Source: 3107 sp965216225
GTDB taxonomy: Bacteria > Pseudomonadota > Alphaproteobacteria > Rhodobacterales > Rhodobacteraceae
Length of the DNA: 64,000 bases
Assembly: GCA_965216225.1 (NCBI GenBank)
Contig: CBDCFF010000025.1
Coordinates: 60,269-124,268 of the forward strand
Reading direction: 5' to 3'
Under the pieces are notes generated by a model. That model was not told where the DNA came from. It saw nothing but the letters and a program-made list of their open reading frames with translations, and searched no databases. The position numbers and the translations under genes were made by a program. The stretch's first letter is position 1. Each line of letters begins with the position of its first letter. Below, one piece after another: positions 42,859 to 53,410 of the stretch.

Positions 42859-43794
42859 ATGGCGCGTTCGTTGACCACCCGCCCGTTGAAAATCGCCTGC
42901 GTCGGCGAAGCCATGGCGGAACTTTCCCTGATCGCCCCAAGGCCGGAGGTGGGCTTTGCGGGCGACGCCCTGAACACCGCCGTCTATCTGCACCGCTCCC
43001 TGACCAAAACCCACGCGAACACCCACGAAGTCGCCTTTGTCTCGGCGGTGGGTGTGGACCCGTTGTCGGACAGGATGACGGCGTTCATCGCCGCGCAGGG
43101 CGTCGCCACGCGCTGCATCGCCACCCACCCCGACAGGCTGCCCGGCATCTATGCCATCGGCACCGACGCCACCGGCGAACGCTCGTTCCACTACTGGCGC
43201 GGGGATTCCGCCGCCCGCACCATGTTCCGCGACGGCTTCGGGGTTCTGGACGGCTTCGATGTCATCTACCTGTCGGCCATCACCCTGGCGATCCTGCCTG
43301 CGGACGTGCGCCTTGGCCTGCTGGAGTGGCTGGAGGGCTGGCCGGGCACGGTCGCGTTCGATTCGAACTACCGGGCGCGCCTGTGGCAGAGCGACGCGGC
43401 CGCCCGGCAGGCGGTGTCGCGGGCCTGGGGGCGCGCCGACATCGGGCTGCCGTCGCTGGATGACGAAATGGCGCTGTTCGGGGATCGGGATGAGGCCGAA
43501 GTGCTGGCGCGGCTGCGCGGCCACGGCGACGGCCCCCGCACCGGGGCGCTGAAACGCGGCGCGCGGGGGCCGGCATCGCTGTCGGGGGCTGGCGCGGGGG
43601 GCGGCGATGCCCGCTGTCCGGTTGCTGATTCGGTGGTTGACACCACTGCCGCCGGGGACAGTTTCAATGGCGGGTTTCTGGCGGCTTTGCTGACCGGAGC
43701 ATCGGAGCAGGACGCGATGATCGCCGGGCACCGGCTGGCCGTCGATGTCATTGCCCGGCCCGGCGCGATTGTTGCGGGGGTTCCGGCGGGCTGA
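42859..43794 (+). CDS. PfkB family sugar kinase (2-keto-3-deoxygluconate kinase-like)
   Basis: 311 aa ribokinase-fold kinase. The N-terminal substrate region is VGEAMAELSLIAPRP; the ATP/anion-hole motif is DTTAAGDSFNGGF with catalytic base D267. It is closest in style to KdgK. The stretch just before that motif (residues about 233-255, SLSGAGAGGGDARC) is unusually poor in kinase-like residues and may have shifted frame. It starts 4 nt after the rpiR stop, so they form one operon. Confidence 0.88.
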   Translation: MARSLTTRPLKIACVGEAMAELSLIAPRPEVGFAGDALNTAVYLHRSLTKTHANTHEVAFVSAVGVDPLSDRMTAFIAAQGVATRCIATHPDRLPGIYAIGTDATGERSFHYWRGDSAARTMFRDGFGVLDGFDVIYLSAITLAILPADVRLGLLEWLEGWPGTVAFDSNYRARLWQSDAAARQAVSRAWGRADIGLPSLDDEMALFGDRDEAEVLARLRGHGDGPRTGALKRGARGPASLSGAGAGGGDARCPVADSVVDTTAAGDSFNGGFLAALLTGASEQDAMIAGHRLAVDVIARPGAIVAGVPAG

Positions 43795-43915
43795 GGGCGC
43801 GGGATGCCACAATCAACAGCAATCAGTCGCGAAAAACTGTCGGGCAGGGCGTTTACAAACCATGCCCGGTCAGAGTACCCTGCCGAAACAGGATATTACG
43901 GGACGGGGGAAGGCC

Positions 43916-46900
43916 ATGCGGTTTTGCGGATGTGAGGAACGGCTTGAGGGACGGACGGACGGGCGTGGCCGGGCAATGGCCGGCCGGGCGCTGATGCGGC
44001 GCTTGCGGGTGCGCGGCGGCGGTGTGCTTCTCGCCTTCGCGGCGCTGCTGGCCCTGCCGAATCAGGTGGCGGCGCAGACCGGGACGACGCTGGTCAGCAA
44101 CGCGGGGCAGACGCTCGGTTCTTCCAGCGGTTCGATCCAGACGCAGCCCTTCACCACGGGCGACAATGCGAGCGGCTATACGCTGACGGGCGTCAATGTC
44201 GGAATCGGGTTTCCGAGCGACATCGTCAGAACCTTCCGGATTGTCCCGAGCGCGAGTAACGGCGAGCCTGACCTGTCCAACCCGGTCAGTTTCATTACGC
44301 TGACCAATCCGGGGACGATCACCGCGGACGCCCTCAACACCTTCACCGCACCCACCAACGCCACGCTTGCCACCAACACCACCTACCATCTGTATCTGGT
44401 CAGCACCACCGGCAATCCGGGGCCCATCCAGCGCATTTTCTCGACTGACGAGGACAGCGGCAGTGCTGCGGGCTGGAGCATCGGGAACGCGAGGTACGTG
44501 GAGAGCACCGATTCATGGAGCATCATTTCAGGCTCGCCCGTGAGGATGCAGGTCAACGGCACGGCAATCACCGGCCCCGCCTCTACCGTCGCGACGCTCG
44601 CCTCGCTGGCCGTCAATGACGGGACGGATGACCTGACCCTGACCCCCCCGACCTTCGTGTCGGGCACGGATGCCTATGCGGCGTCGGTGGCGAACGCTGT
44701 CACCACGGTGACGCTGATGGCAATGACGACCGATAATGTCGCAAGGATAAGCCGCGTCACCCTGGACGGGATCGTGATTGCCGACCGCAATTTCAGCGAC
44801 GGGATCATGGTCCCCTCGCTGGTCGCGGGCGACAACGAGATCAAAGTGACGGTGACGGCGCAGGACACCACCACCCGGACCTATACGGTGACGGTGACGC
44901 GCGCCGCGCCGCCGCCGCCAGCGCGCCCCAGGGTGCTGGTCAGCAACACCGGGCAGGACAGGGTTCCCGACACCACCCTGCGTGTCGGCGACTTCGATCA
45001 GGCGCAGCGGTTCAGGACGGGCGACCACGCGGATGGCTATACGCTCTCGGCAATTGATGTCCGGGTATCCAGTTTCCTTTCGGGTTCTTCGCCAGATGTG
45101 GCAATCCACAGAACGAGCCCATCCCTCAATCCCGGCCACCGCGTGTTTAGGCTGAGCAATCCGGCACCGCTTCGCGACGGCGCGATCAACACCTTCACCG
45201 CGCCGCCCGGTGCGCAACTCGATCCGAACACCAATTACTTCGTGATGTTCAAGGACACGGAATCAGGCGCTAACGCAGGATACTTCTTGCTCTATACGGC
45301 CAGTAATGCCGAGGATCCGAGGGCGGCGAGCGGCTGGAGAATCGACGACGGTTCGCGGGCGCGGGAGCAGAACAGCTCTGTCTGGACTTCGGGTGGCAAC
45401 AAGTTTCAGATTGCCGTCAACGGCACGGCGAACAACACCGTCGCCTCCGACGACGCGATGCTGAGCGCGCTGACCGTCAATGACGGGACGGATGACCTGA
45501 CCCTGACCCCGACCTTCGTGTCGGGCACGGATGCCTATGCGGCGGATATTGCCGGCGATGTCACCACGGTAACGCTGATCGCGACGACGACCGACGCGGC
45601 CGCAGAGGTCAGCGCCGTCACCCTGGGCGGGACCGAGATTGCCGACACCGATTTCAGCGACGGGATCACGGTTCCCTCGCTGGTCACGGGCGCGAACGTC
45701 ATCGTCGTGACGGTGACGGCGGAGGACACGTCCACCGAGACCTACACGGTGACGGTCACGCGGGCTGTCTCCACCGACGCGACGCTGAGTGTGCTGACGG
45801 TCGATGACGGGACGAGCGATCACCCCATCGACCTCGCCTCGCCCCTCCCGCTGGATGTGGCGAATGATGTGGACACGGTGACGCTGACGGCGTTGGTGAA
45901 CCACGCGGGCGCGACGGTCAGCACCGTCACTCTGGGCGGGAACGATATTGGCGACAGCGATTTCAGCGACGGGATCATTACGGTTTCCGATCTGGTGGAG
46001 GGCGACAACACCATCGTTGTGACGGTGACGGCAGAGAACGGCGCCGCCATGGAGACTTACACGGTGATGGTGACGCGCGGCGTCTCCGACGACGCGACGC
46101 TGAGCAGGCTGACCGTCAGTGACGGGACGAATGACCCGATCCTGACCCCGGCCTTCGCGGCGGGAATGTTCATGTATGCGGCGGATGTGGGCAACGCTGT
46201 GGACGCGGTGACGCTGAGCGCGACGACGACCCATCCTGGCGCGATGGCAAGCGCCGTCACCCTGGGCGGGACCGCGATTGCAGACAGCAATTTTGCCGAC
46301 GGGATCACGGTTTCCCCGCTGGTCGATGGCGACAACGTGATCGTGGTGACGGTGACGGCGGCGGACACCACCACCATGCAGGACTACACGTTGACGGTGA
46401 CGCGCGCCGAGCCGACGCCGCCCGCCGATGTGCTGGTCAGCAACACCGGGCAGGACATCAGCGGCAGCCGGATTGTCGGCGCCTCGGGTGGGAATCAGTT
46501 CACAACGGCGCAGCAGTTCACAACGGGCGACAGTGCGGGCGGCTATACGCTCTCGGCAATCAATGTCTCGGTGGATGACTTCCTGTCGGATTCTTCACCA
46601 AGGGTGAGCATCTACACGGCCACATCCGGCAATCCCGGCACCCTCCTGTTCGTGCTGAGCAATCCGGCAACGCTTCGCGACGGCACGATCAACACCTTCA
46701 CCGCGCCGCCCGCGCCGCCCTTTTTGACCCGGGGCACCGATTACTTCGTGGTGTTCGAGGACACGGGATCAGGCGCTGACGCAGGATACGGCTTGAAGCG
46801 GACGATCTGGCCTTTTGAGGACGCGGGGAAGGCGAGCGGCTGGAGCATCGCCGACAGTTTGCGGTTGCGGGATTCGGACTCCGCAGCTTGGGCTTTGCGT

Positions 46901-49900
46901 TCATCGGTGTTCAAGATCGCCGTCAGGGGCACGGCGGTCGCCTCCGACGACGCGACGCTGAGCGGGCTGACGGTGGCGGATGCCTCGGACGACAGCGCGA
47001 TCACGCTGGCCCCGCCCTTCGCGGCGGGCACGGTCAATTATGCGGTGTCGGTGGAGAACGCCGTGACCTCGCTCACCATCACGCCGATGTTGAGCGACAG
47101 CAATGCGACGGTCGCGTACTTCTATGGGAACGACGTGGCAATCCCCGACGACGACACGAACGCGACCGGCCATCAGGTCGCGCTCGACGCGCTGCTGTCG
47201 GCGGACGAGCCCGCCATCTTTATGACGGTGACGGCGCAGGACACCACCACCCGGACCTACACGGTGACGGTGACGCGCCATGCGCCGCTGCTGACGCCGC
47301 CCGCCGATGCGGTCTGGTCGGCGGTGCTGACGCCGGTTACCTTTTCGGACGTACTGGGTTGCACCATCACCACCGACCCGTCGCAGGTCTGCTCCAACCC
47401 GGCCACGCTGAGCGAGGACTCGTTCACGCATGACAGCGTGGATTACACGATCACCAGCCTGAATACCTTCTTCTCCCCTACGGCGGGAACGTCTCTCGGG
47501 CGGCTGGACATCCAGTTTGACACCGGCCTGACCACCGCGACACAGGCCCTGATTCTGGTGGTCGATGGCGACGAGTATCCTTTCATTGATGCGGATAACA
47601 TGACCGCCCTTGGCAGACAGTGGGAAAATACCGGCCTCGACGCGACCTGGCCCGCCGGCGTCCCCGTCGCGGTCTGGCTGGTCGAGCCCCCCTCCGACGA
47701 CGCAACGCTGAGCGATCTGTCGCTGGCGAATGCCTCGGACGGCACCGCGATCCCGCTGAACGAGACGTTCGTGCCGACGTTGATCACCTATACCGCGAAT
47801 GTTTTGAACGACGTGACCTCAATCACCATCACGCCGGAGCGGAGCGACGACGTGAACGCGGCGTTCGAGATTCAGAACGACTCGGGCATGATGATCACCG
47901 ACGCCGACACGAACACGACCGGCCTTCAGGTCGCGCTCGACGTGGGCGAGACCGTCATCAAGGTGAAGGTGACGGCGGAGGACATGTCCACCGAGACCTA
48001 CACGGTGACGGTGACGCGGGCGATGGCGGTGACGCCGCCCGCCGATGCGCTGGTCAGCAACACCGGGCAGACCAGCCACAACAACAGCCGGGTTGTCGGC
48101 GTCTCGGGTGCTCTCAAGCTCACTCAGGCGCAGCAGTTCACGACGGGCGACAATGCGGGCGGCTATACGCTCTCGGCGATTGATGTCCTGGCAAATGATT
48201 TCAAACTGCTTTCTTCGCCAAGGGTGAGAATCTACACGACCACATCCGGCAATCCCGGCACCCCCCTGTACGTGCTGACCAATCCGGGAACGCTTGCCGA
48301 CGACGCGATCAACACCTTCACCGCGCCGTCCGGTGCGACCCTTGACCCGGCCACCGGTTATTTCGTGGTGTTCGAGGACACGGCATCAGGCGCCAGCTCA
48401 GGATACGGCCTGAACTTCACGGACAATAATGCCGAGGACTCGGGGGCGGAGAGCGACTGGGGCATCGCCGACGATTCGTGGTTGCGGAACATGAACGGCG
48501 CAGTCTGGGCTTCGAGTAATGATAAGTTACAGATTGCCGTCAGGGGCACGGTGAACGCCACCCCGCCCTCCACCGACGCGATGCTGAGCGGGCTGACGGT
48601 CAATGACGGGACGAATGACCTGACCCTGGCCCCGGCCTTCGCGTCGGGCACGTTCATCTACACGGCGGATGTGGCCAACGCTGTGGACGAGGTGACGCTG
48701 ACGGCGATGCGGGCCGATGATGGCGCGGTGGTCAGCACCGTTACCCTGGGCGGGACCGGGATTGCCGACACCGATTTCAACGACGGGATCATTACGGTTT
48801 CCGATCTGGTGGAGGGCCCCAACATCATCGTTGTGACGGTGACGGCGGAGGACACCACCACCATGCAGCCCTACACGGTGACGGTGACGCGCGCCATGCC
48901 GCCGCCGCCGCCGCCCGCCGGGGTCGAGGTTCCCAATAACTGGAGCCTGATCCCCTCCGGCCTTGGCGCTGGCGACGGTTTCCGGCTCATCTTCCTGTCC
49001 TCCACCAAGCGCAACGGTTCCGCCACCGACATCGCGACCTATAACACCTTCGTTCAGGACCGCGCCACCGCCGGACATACCGACATTCAGACCTACAGTC
49101 CGGGCTTCCGGGTGGTCGGCTGCACCCCCGACACCGACGCCCGCGACAACACCGCCACCACCGGCGCGGGCGTGCCGATCTATTGGCTGGACGGGAACAA
49201 GATCGCCGACGACTACGCGGATTTCTACGACGGCACATGGGACGATGAGGCCAACGACAAGAACGAGTCCGGCACCGACGGCCCCGATACCTCCATGACC
49301 GGCAACTATCCCCTCACCGGCTGCGATGACGACGGCACCGAGTCGTTCTCCGGGTCTGCATCGCTGGGGCTGGGGGGGCTGGGTGCGTCTTTCGTGCGCG
49401 TCGGCAGGCCCGACTCCAACATCCTCAGCACCCACGGCCCCCTCAGCAGCCTCTCCAGCGCGCCAAACACTGCCAACCGCCCCATGTACGGGCTTTCGCA
49501 GGTCTTCACGGTGGCCGCCTCCACCGCCCCGCCGCTCCTCTGCGGGCGGACGCAGGTGGTGATTGACGCGATCCTTGGCAGACTCTCCGGCGTCACCGAC
49601 TGCGCCGATGTCACCGACGCCCATCTCGCCTCCATCCGTGGCCCGCTGTCGTTGATCAGCAAGGGCATCACCGAACTCGCGCCCGGTGATTTCGCCGGGC
49701 TGACCGGGGTGACGCTGCTGTCGCTGAACGGCAACGAGTTGACCACGCTGCCCGCCGGGGCATTCGCCGGTCTGCCCTCGCTGAAGAATCTGTTTCTGTC
49801 CTTCAACGATCTGACCGGGCTTCCCGCCGACGTGTTCGACGGGCTGACCGCGCTGACGGAACTGTATCTGTCCGACAACGCCCTGGAAGAACTGCCCGCC

Positions 49901-52900
49901 GGGGTGTTCGACGGGCTGGTCGCGCTGGAGGTGCTGGGCCTGCCGAACAACGATCTGACCATGCTTCCCGCCAATGTGTTCGACGATCTGGCCGCGCTGA
50001 CGATTCTGGACCTGTCTGGCAACGGCCTGACCGCGCTGCCCGCCGGGGTGTTCGACGAACTGACCGCGCTGACGGAACTGAGCATGGGCGGCAACGCGCT
50101 GACCACGCTTCCCGCCAATGTGTTCGACGAACTGACCGCGCTGGAGACTCTGGGCCTGTCGGGCAACGCGCTGACCGCGCTTCCCGACGGGGTGTTCGCG
50201 CCGCTGACCGTGCTGACCACGCTGGACCTGTCTGGCAATCCGGGGGCAGCGAGCTTCGTACCCACCGCGGTGGCCCTGCCCGATGACGGAACGGTTCCCC
50301 CCGACATGATAAGCACGGTGACGCTCGACGGCAGCGATGGCGGGCCGTGGGGCGACAACGTGACCTATGGCTGGGCGCTGACCGACCCGGCGAGCGGGAC
50401 GATATTCGACGCGGTGACGTTTGCCCCGAACAACACCGACGCCACGCCGGTGGTGACGATCCCGGCGCTGGCGGAAGACACCGTGCTTGTCTTCACCCTG
50501 ACGGTGACCGGGCGCGGCGCCACCGCAACCGCCACCGATACCGCCACGGTGACCGCTATCCCGCTCTCCGACGACGCGATGCTGAGCGCGCTGACGCTGG
50601 CGGATGCCTCGGACGACAGCGCGGTCGCGCTGACCCCGGCCTTCATGCCGGACACGCTCACCTATACCGCGCCTGTGGCGAATGATGTGGGGCAGATCAC
50701 GCTGACGCCGACGCTGAGCGACGACACTGCGATGGTCGCGTATCTGGACGCCTCGGACACGGTGATCGACGACGCGAACATGACGACGCCCGGCTTTCAG
50801 GTCGCGCTGACGGAAGGCGCGAACGAGATCAGGGTGCGGGTGACGGCGGAGGACGACAGCACCACGCAGACCTACATGCTGACGGTGACGCGGGCCGCCA
50901 ACACCCCCGCGACCGGCGCGCCGGTGATCTCCGGCACGGCGCAGGTGGGCGAGGTGCTGACGGCGACCACCGGCGGGATTGCGGATGCGGACGGGCTGCC
51001 CGGCAGTTTCACCTGGCAGTGGCTGCGGGTGGACAGCGACAGCGACGGCGTGTCGAACGAGACGATGATCGGCGCGAACGCCGCCACCTACACGCTGGCC
51101 GAGGCGGATGAGGGCGCGCGGATCAGGGTGCGGGTGAGTTTCACCGATGACGCGGGCAACCCGGAGGCGCTGACCAGCGCCGCCTGGCCGTCGAGCGGCA
51201 TGATCGCGCCGTCCGCCACCCCGCTCTCCACCGACGCGACGCTGCGCGCGCTGGCGCTGGCGGGCGCGAACGGCGGCGCGATCCCGCTGAACCAGACGTT
51301 CGCCCCAACGTTGACCGCCTACACCGCAGACGTTGCCAACGGTGTGGGGCAGATCACGCTGACGCCGACGCTGAGCGACGACACTGCGATGGTCGCGTAT
51401 CTGGACGCCTCGGACACGGTGATCGACGACGCGAACATGACGACGCCCGGCTTTCAGGTCGCGCTGACGGAAGGCGCGAACGAGATCAGGGTGCGGGTGA
51501 CGGCGGAGGACGACAGCACCACGCAGACCTACATGCTGACGGTGACGCGGGCCGCCAACACCCCCGCGACCGGCGCGCCGGTGATCTCCGGCACGGCGCA
51601 GGTGGGCGAGGTGCTGACGGCGACCACCGGCGGGATTGCGGATGCGGACGGGCTGCCCGGCAGTTTCACCTGGCAGTGGCTGCGGGTGGACAGCGACAGC
51701 GACGGCGTGTCGAACGAGACGATGATCGGCGCGAACGCCGCCACCTACACGCTGGCCGAGGCGGATGAGGGCGCGCGGATCAAGGTGCGGGTGAGTTTCA
51801 TCGACAACGCGGGCAACCCGGAGACGCGGACCAGCGCCGCAACGGGCGCGGTGATCGCGGCGGCCATCCCGGACCGGACAGCGCCGGTTGCGGCGTGGTT
51901 GCCGCGTTTCGGGCGCACGGTGTCGGAGCAGGTGGTGGAGGCGGCGCAGGCGCGGATGGCGGCGACGCCGGTGGCGGGTCTTGCCGGACAGTTGGCCGGT
52001 CAGATGATCGCCATCGCGCCGGGGCGTGGGTCTGCGGAGGCTCGGGCGGATGCGGAGGCCGACTTCGCGGCGTTGGGCGAGAGCTTTTTCGGCGCCGGGA
52101 ATGCCACCGGGAATGCCTGGGATGACATCGGGGACGGTCGGGATGGCGCTGCGGAGCGCGGTTACAGTTCGCGGGCGCTGACCGGTCGCGATTTCCTCAC
52201 CGGCAGCGCCTTTGCGCTGACCGGCGATGGCGGCGACAGTGCCGCCACGCTCTGGGGCCGGGGGGCGGTCACGAGCTTCGACGGGCGCGACGGGTCGCTG
52301 TCGCTGGACGGCGAAGTGGTGAGCGGGATGCTGGGCATCGACTGGCGCAATGGCGAGCGCAGCGGCGGGCTGATGCTGTCGCGTTCGCGCGGCGAGGGCG
52401 ACTACCGGTCGTCTGCGGCAGGTGGTGCGACGAGCGATGATGGCCGGATTTCGGCGACGCTGACCGGGCTCTATCCGTGGCTTGGCCACCGGGTGAACGA
52501 CCGTCTGACGCTGTGGGGCGTTGCCGGTTACGGTCGCGGCACGCTGACGCTGACGCCTGCGGGCGAGGACGCGCTGAGCGCCGGGATCGGGCTGACGATG
52601 GGGTCGGTGGGCGCACGCGGCGCCCTCGGGGCGGGTGCGGAAGGCGTGGTGCTGGCCTGGGAGGCCGACGCGCTGGCGCTCCGAACCACATCGGACGCGG
52701 CGAGCGGCGCGGAGGGTCGCCTTGATGCCACATCGTCCGGGGTGACGCGGGTGCGCCTTGGTCTGACCGGATCGCGACGGTTCCGCCTCGGCTCCGGGGC
52801 GGTGCTGACGCCGGGGCTCGAAGTCGGCCTGCGCCACGACGGCGGCGATGCGGAGACCGGTTTCGGCACCGACATCGGCGTCAGCCTCGACTTCGCCGAC

Positions 52901-53410
52901 CCGGCGCGGGGGATCACCGCGGCGGTCAGTGCGCGCGGGCTGCTGGACCACGCGGCGCAGGGCTTCCGCGAGCGCGGCCTGTCGGCGACGCTGACCTGGG
53001 ATCAGCGGCCCGGCAGCGATCTCGGCTGGTCGCTGTCGCTGGGCCACGGGGTGGGCGCGGCGACCGAAGGCGGTGCGGCGTCGCTTTTGGCGCGCCAGAG
53101 CCTGGCCGGTCTGCTCACCGGTGACGGTGACGACGGCGATGACACCACTGAGGGCAACCTGCAACGGCGCTTCGATGCGACGCTGGGCTACGGGGTTCCG
53201 ATGGCGGCGGGCCGGCTTGTGGCGATCAGCGGGATCGGGTTCGGGCTGACGGACGCGGGTCGCGAATACAGTGTCGGCTGGCGGCTCGGCCTCGCCCGCA
53301 GCGGCCCGATGGACCTGCATCTGGGCCTTGAGGCGACCCGGCAGGAGAGCACGACCGGCAGCTCCACCCACGATCTTGGCCTCGACCTCGGCGCCGCCAT
53401 CCGATGGTAG
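43916..53410 (+). CDS. Giant autotransporter adhesin with cadherin-like, NTGQ-type and leucine-rich repeats
   Basis: About 3164 aa. A long-leader signal peptide (GGGVLLAFAALLALPNQVAAQ, cut near residue 53). Four copies of an about 170-aa beta-sandwich module opening VSN(T/A)GQ (residues about 57, 341, 839, 1378) that resembles choice-of-anchor modules. Nine cadherin-like beta-sandwich repeats (DATLSALTVNDGTDD type). A separate domain at about 1665-1865. About eight 24-residue leucine-rich repeats (about 1910-2110; TALPAGVFDGLTALTEL). A PKD-like unit, two nearly identical blocks of 219 residues, linker LPRFGRTVSEQVVEAAQ (about 2659) and a C-terminal beta-barrel ending in IRW. GGGGA precedes the chosen ATG; later ATGs at 43976 and 43994 are possible. 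Confidence 0.9.
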   Translation: MRFCGCEERLEGRTDGRGRAMAGRALMRRLRVRGGGVLLAFAALLALPNQVAAQTGTTLVSNAGQTLGSSSGSIQTQPFTTGDNASGYTLTGVNVGIGFPSDIVRTFRIVPSASNGEPDLSNPVSFITLTNPGTITADALNTFTAPTNATLATNTTYHLYLVSTTGNPGPIQRIFSTDEDSGSAAGWSIGNARYVESTDSWSIISGSPVRMQVNGTAITGPASTVATLASLAVNDGTDDLTLTPPTFVSGTDAYAASVANAVTTVTLMAMTTDNVARISRVTLDGIVIADRNFSDGIMVPSLVAGDNEIKVTVTAQDTTTRTYTVTVTRAAPPPPARPRVLVSNTGQDRVPDTTLRVGDFDQAQRFRTGDHADGYTLSAIDVRVSSFLSGSSPDVAIHRTSPSLNPGHRVFRLSNPAPLRDGAINTFTAPPGAQLDPNTNYFVMFKDTESGANAGYFLLYTASNAEDPRAASGWRIDDGSRAREQNSSVWTSGGNKFQIAVNGTANNTVASDDAMLSALTVNDGTDDLTLTPTFVSGTDAYAADIAGDVTTVTLIATTTDAAAEVSAVTLGGTEIADTDFSDGITVPSLVTGANVIVVTVTAEDTSTETYTVTVTRAVSTDATLSVLTVDDGTSDHPIDLASPLPLDVANDVDTVTLTALVNHAGATVSTVTLGGNDIGDSDFSDGIITVSDLVEGDNTIVVTVTAENGAAMETYTVMVTRGVSDDATLSRLTVSDGTNDPILTPAFAAGMFMYAADVGNAVDAVTLSATTTHPGAMASAVTLGGTAIADSNFADGITVSPLVDGDNVIVVTVTAADTTTMQDYTLTVTRAEPTPPADVLVSNTGQDISGSRIVGASGGNQFTTAQQFTTGDSAGGYTLSAINVSVDDFLSDSSPRVSIYTATSGNPGTLLFVLSNPATLRDGTINTFTAPPAPPFLTRGTDYFVVFEDTGSGADAGYGLKRTIWPFEDAGKASGWSIADSLRLRDSDSAAWALRSSVFKIAVRGTAVASDDATLSGLTVADASDDSAITLAPPFAAGTVNYAVSVENAVTSLTITPMLSDSNATVAYFYGNDVAIPDDDTNATGHQVALDALLSADEPAIFMTVTAQDTTTRTYTVTVTRHAPLLTPPADAVWSAVLTPVTFSDVLGCTITTDPSQVCSNPATLSEDSFTHDSVDYTITSLNTFFSPTAGTSLGRLDIQFDTGLTTATQALILVVDGDEYPFIDADNMTALGRQWENTGLDATWPAGVPVAVWLVEPPSDDATLSDLSLANASDGTAIPLNETFVPTLITYTANVLNDVTSITITPERSDDVNAAFEIQNDSGMMITDADTNTTGLQVALDVGETVIKVKVTAEDMSTETYTVTVTRAMAVTPPADALVSNTGQTSHNNSRVVGVSGALKLTQAQQFTTGDNAGGYTLSAIDVLANDFKLLSSPRVRIYTTTSGNPGTPLYVLTNPGTLADDAINTFTAPSGATLDPATGYFVVFEDTASGASSGYGLNFTDNNAEDSGAESDWGIADDSWLRNMNGAVWASSNDKLQIAVRGTVNATPPSTDAMLSGLTVNDGTNDLTLAPAFASGTFIYTADVANAVDEVTLTAMRADDGAVVSTVTLGGTGIADTDFNDGIITVSDLVEGPNIIVVTVTAEDTTTMQPYTVTVTRAMPPPPPPAGVEVPNNWSLIPSGLGAGDGFRLIFLSSTKRNGSATDIATYNTFVQDRATAGHTDIQTYSPGFRVVGCTPDTDARDNTATTGAGVPIYWLDGNKIADDYADFYDGTWDDEANDKNESGTDGPDTSMTGNYPLTGCDDDGTESFSGSASLGLGGLGASFVRVGRPDSNILSTHGPLSSLSSAPNTANRPMYGLSQVFTVAASTAPPLLCGRTQVVIDAILGRLSGVTDCADVTDAHLASIRGPLSLISKGITELAPGDFAGLTGVTLLSLNGNELTTLPAGAFAGLPSLKNLFLSFNDLTGLPADVFDGLTALTELYLSDNALEELPAGVFDGLVALEVLGLPNNDLTMLPANVFDDLAALTILDLSGNGLTALPAGVFDELTALTELSMGGNALTTLPANVFDELTALETLGLSGNALTALPDGVFAPLTVLTTLDLSGNPGAASFVPTAVALPDDGTVPPDMISTVTLDGSDGGPWGDNVTYGWALTDPASGTIFDAVTFAPNNTDATPVVTIPALAEDTVLVFTLTVTGRGATATATDTATVTAIPLSDDAMLSALTLADASDDSAVALTPAFMPDTLTYTAPVANDVGQITLTPTLSDDTAMVAYLDASDTVIDDANMTTPGFQVALTEGANEIRVRVTAEDDSTTQTYMLTVTRAANTPATGAPVISGTAQVGEVLTATTGGIADADGLPGSFTWQWLRVDSDSDGVSNETMIGANAATYTLAEADEGARIRVRVSFTDDAGNPEALTSAAWPSSGMIAPSATPLSTDATLRALALAGANGGAIPLNQTFAPTLTAYTADVANGVGQITLTPTLSDDTAMVAYLDASDTVIDDANMTTPGFQVALTEGANEIRVRVTAEDDSTTQTYMLTVTRAANTPATGAPVISGTAQVGEVLTATTGGIADADGLPGSFTWQWLRVDSDSDGVSNETMIGANAATYTLAEADEGARIKVRVSFIDNAGNPETRTSAATGAVIAAAIPDRTAPVAAWLPRFGRTVSEQVVEAAQARMAATPVAGLAGQLAGQMIAIAPGRGSAEARADAEADFAALGESFFGAGNATGNAWDDIGDGRDGAAERGYSSRALTGRDFLTGSAFALTGDGGDSAATLWGRGAVTSFDGRDGSLSLDGEVVSGMLGIDWRNGERSGGLMLSRSRGEGDYRSSAAGGATSDDGRISATLTGLYPWLGHRVNDRLTLWGVAGYGRGTLTLTPAGEDALSAGIGLTMGSVGARGALGAGAEGVVLAWEADALALRTTSDAASGAEGRLDATSSGVTRVRLGLTGSRRFRLGSGAVLTPGLEVGLRHDGGDAETGFGTDIGVSLDFADPARGITAAVSARGLLDHAAQGFRERGLSATLTWDQRPGSDLGWSLSLGHGVGAATEGGAASLLARQSLAGLLTGDGDDGDDTTEGNLQRRFDATLGYGVPMAAGRLVAISGIGFGLTDAGREYSVGWRLGLARSGPMDLHLGLEATRQESTTGSSTHDLGLDLGAAIRW
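50686..51125. repeat. 440-bp exact direct repeat in the adhesin, copy 1
   Basis: Identical as far as I can read to 51343-51782 (offset 657 bp = 219 codons). It covers most of one cadherin-like repeat and an Ig-like unit (SGTAQVGEVLTATTGGIADA). Identity at nucleotide level implies recent duplication or gene conversion. Confidence 0.92.
51343..51782. repeat. 440-bp exact direct repeat in the adhesin, copy 2
   Basis: Second copy of the 50686 block. The first mismatch after it is G/A at 51783; similarity continues with scattered differences for another 60 bp. Confidence 0.92.
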
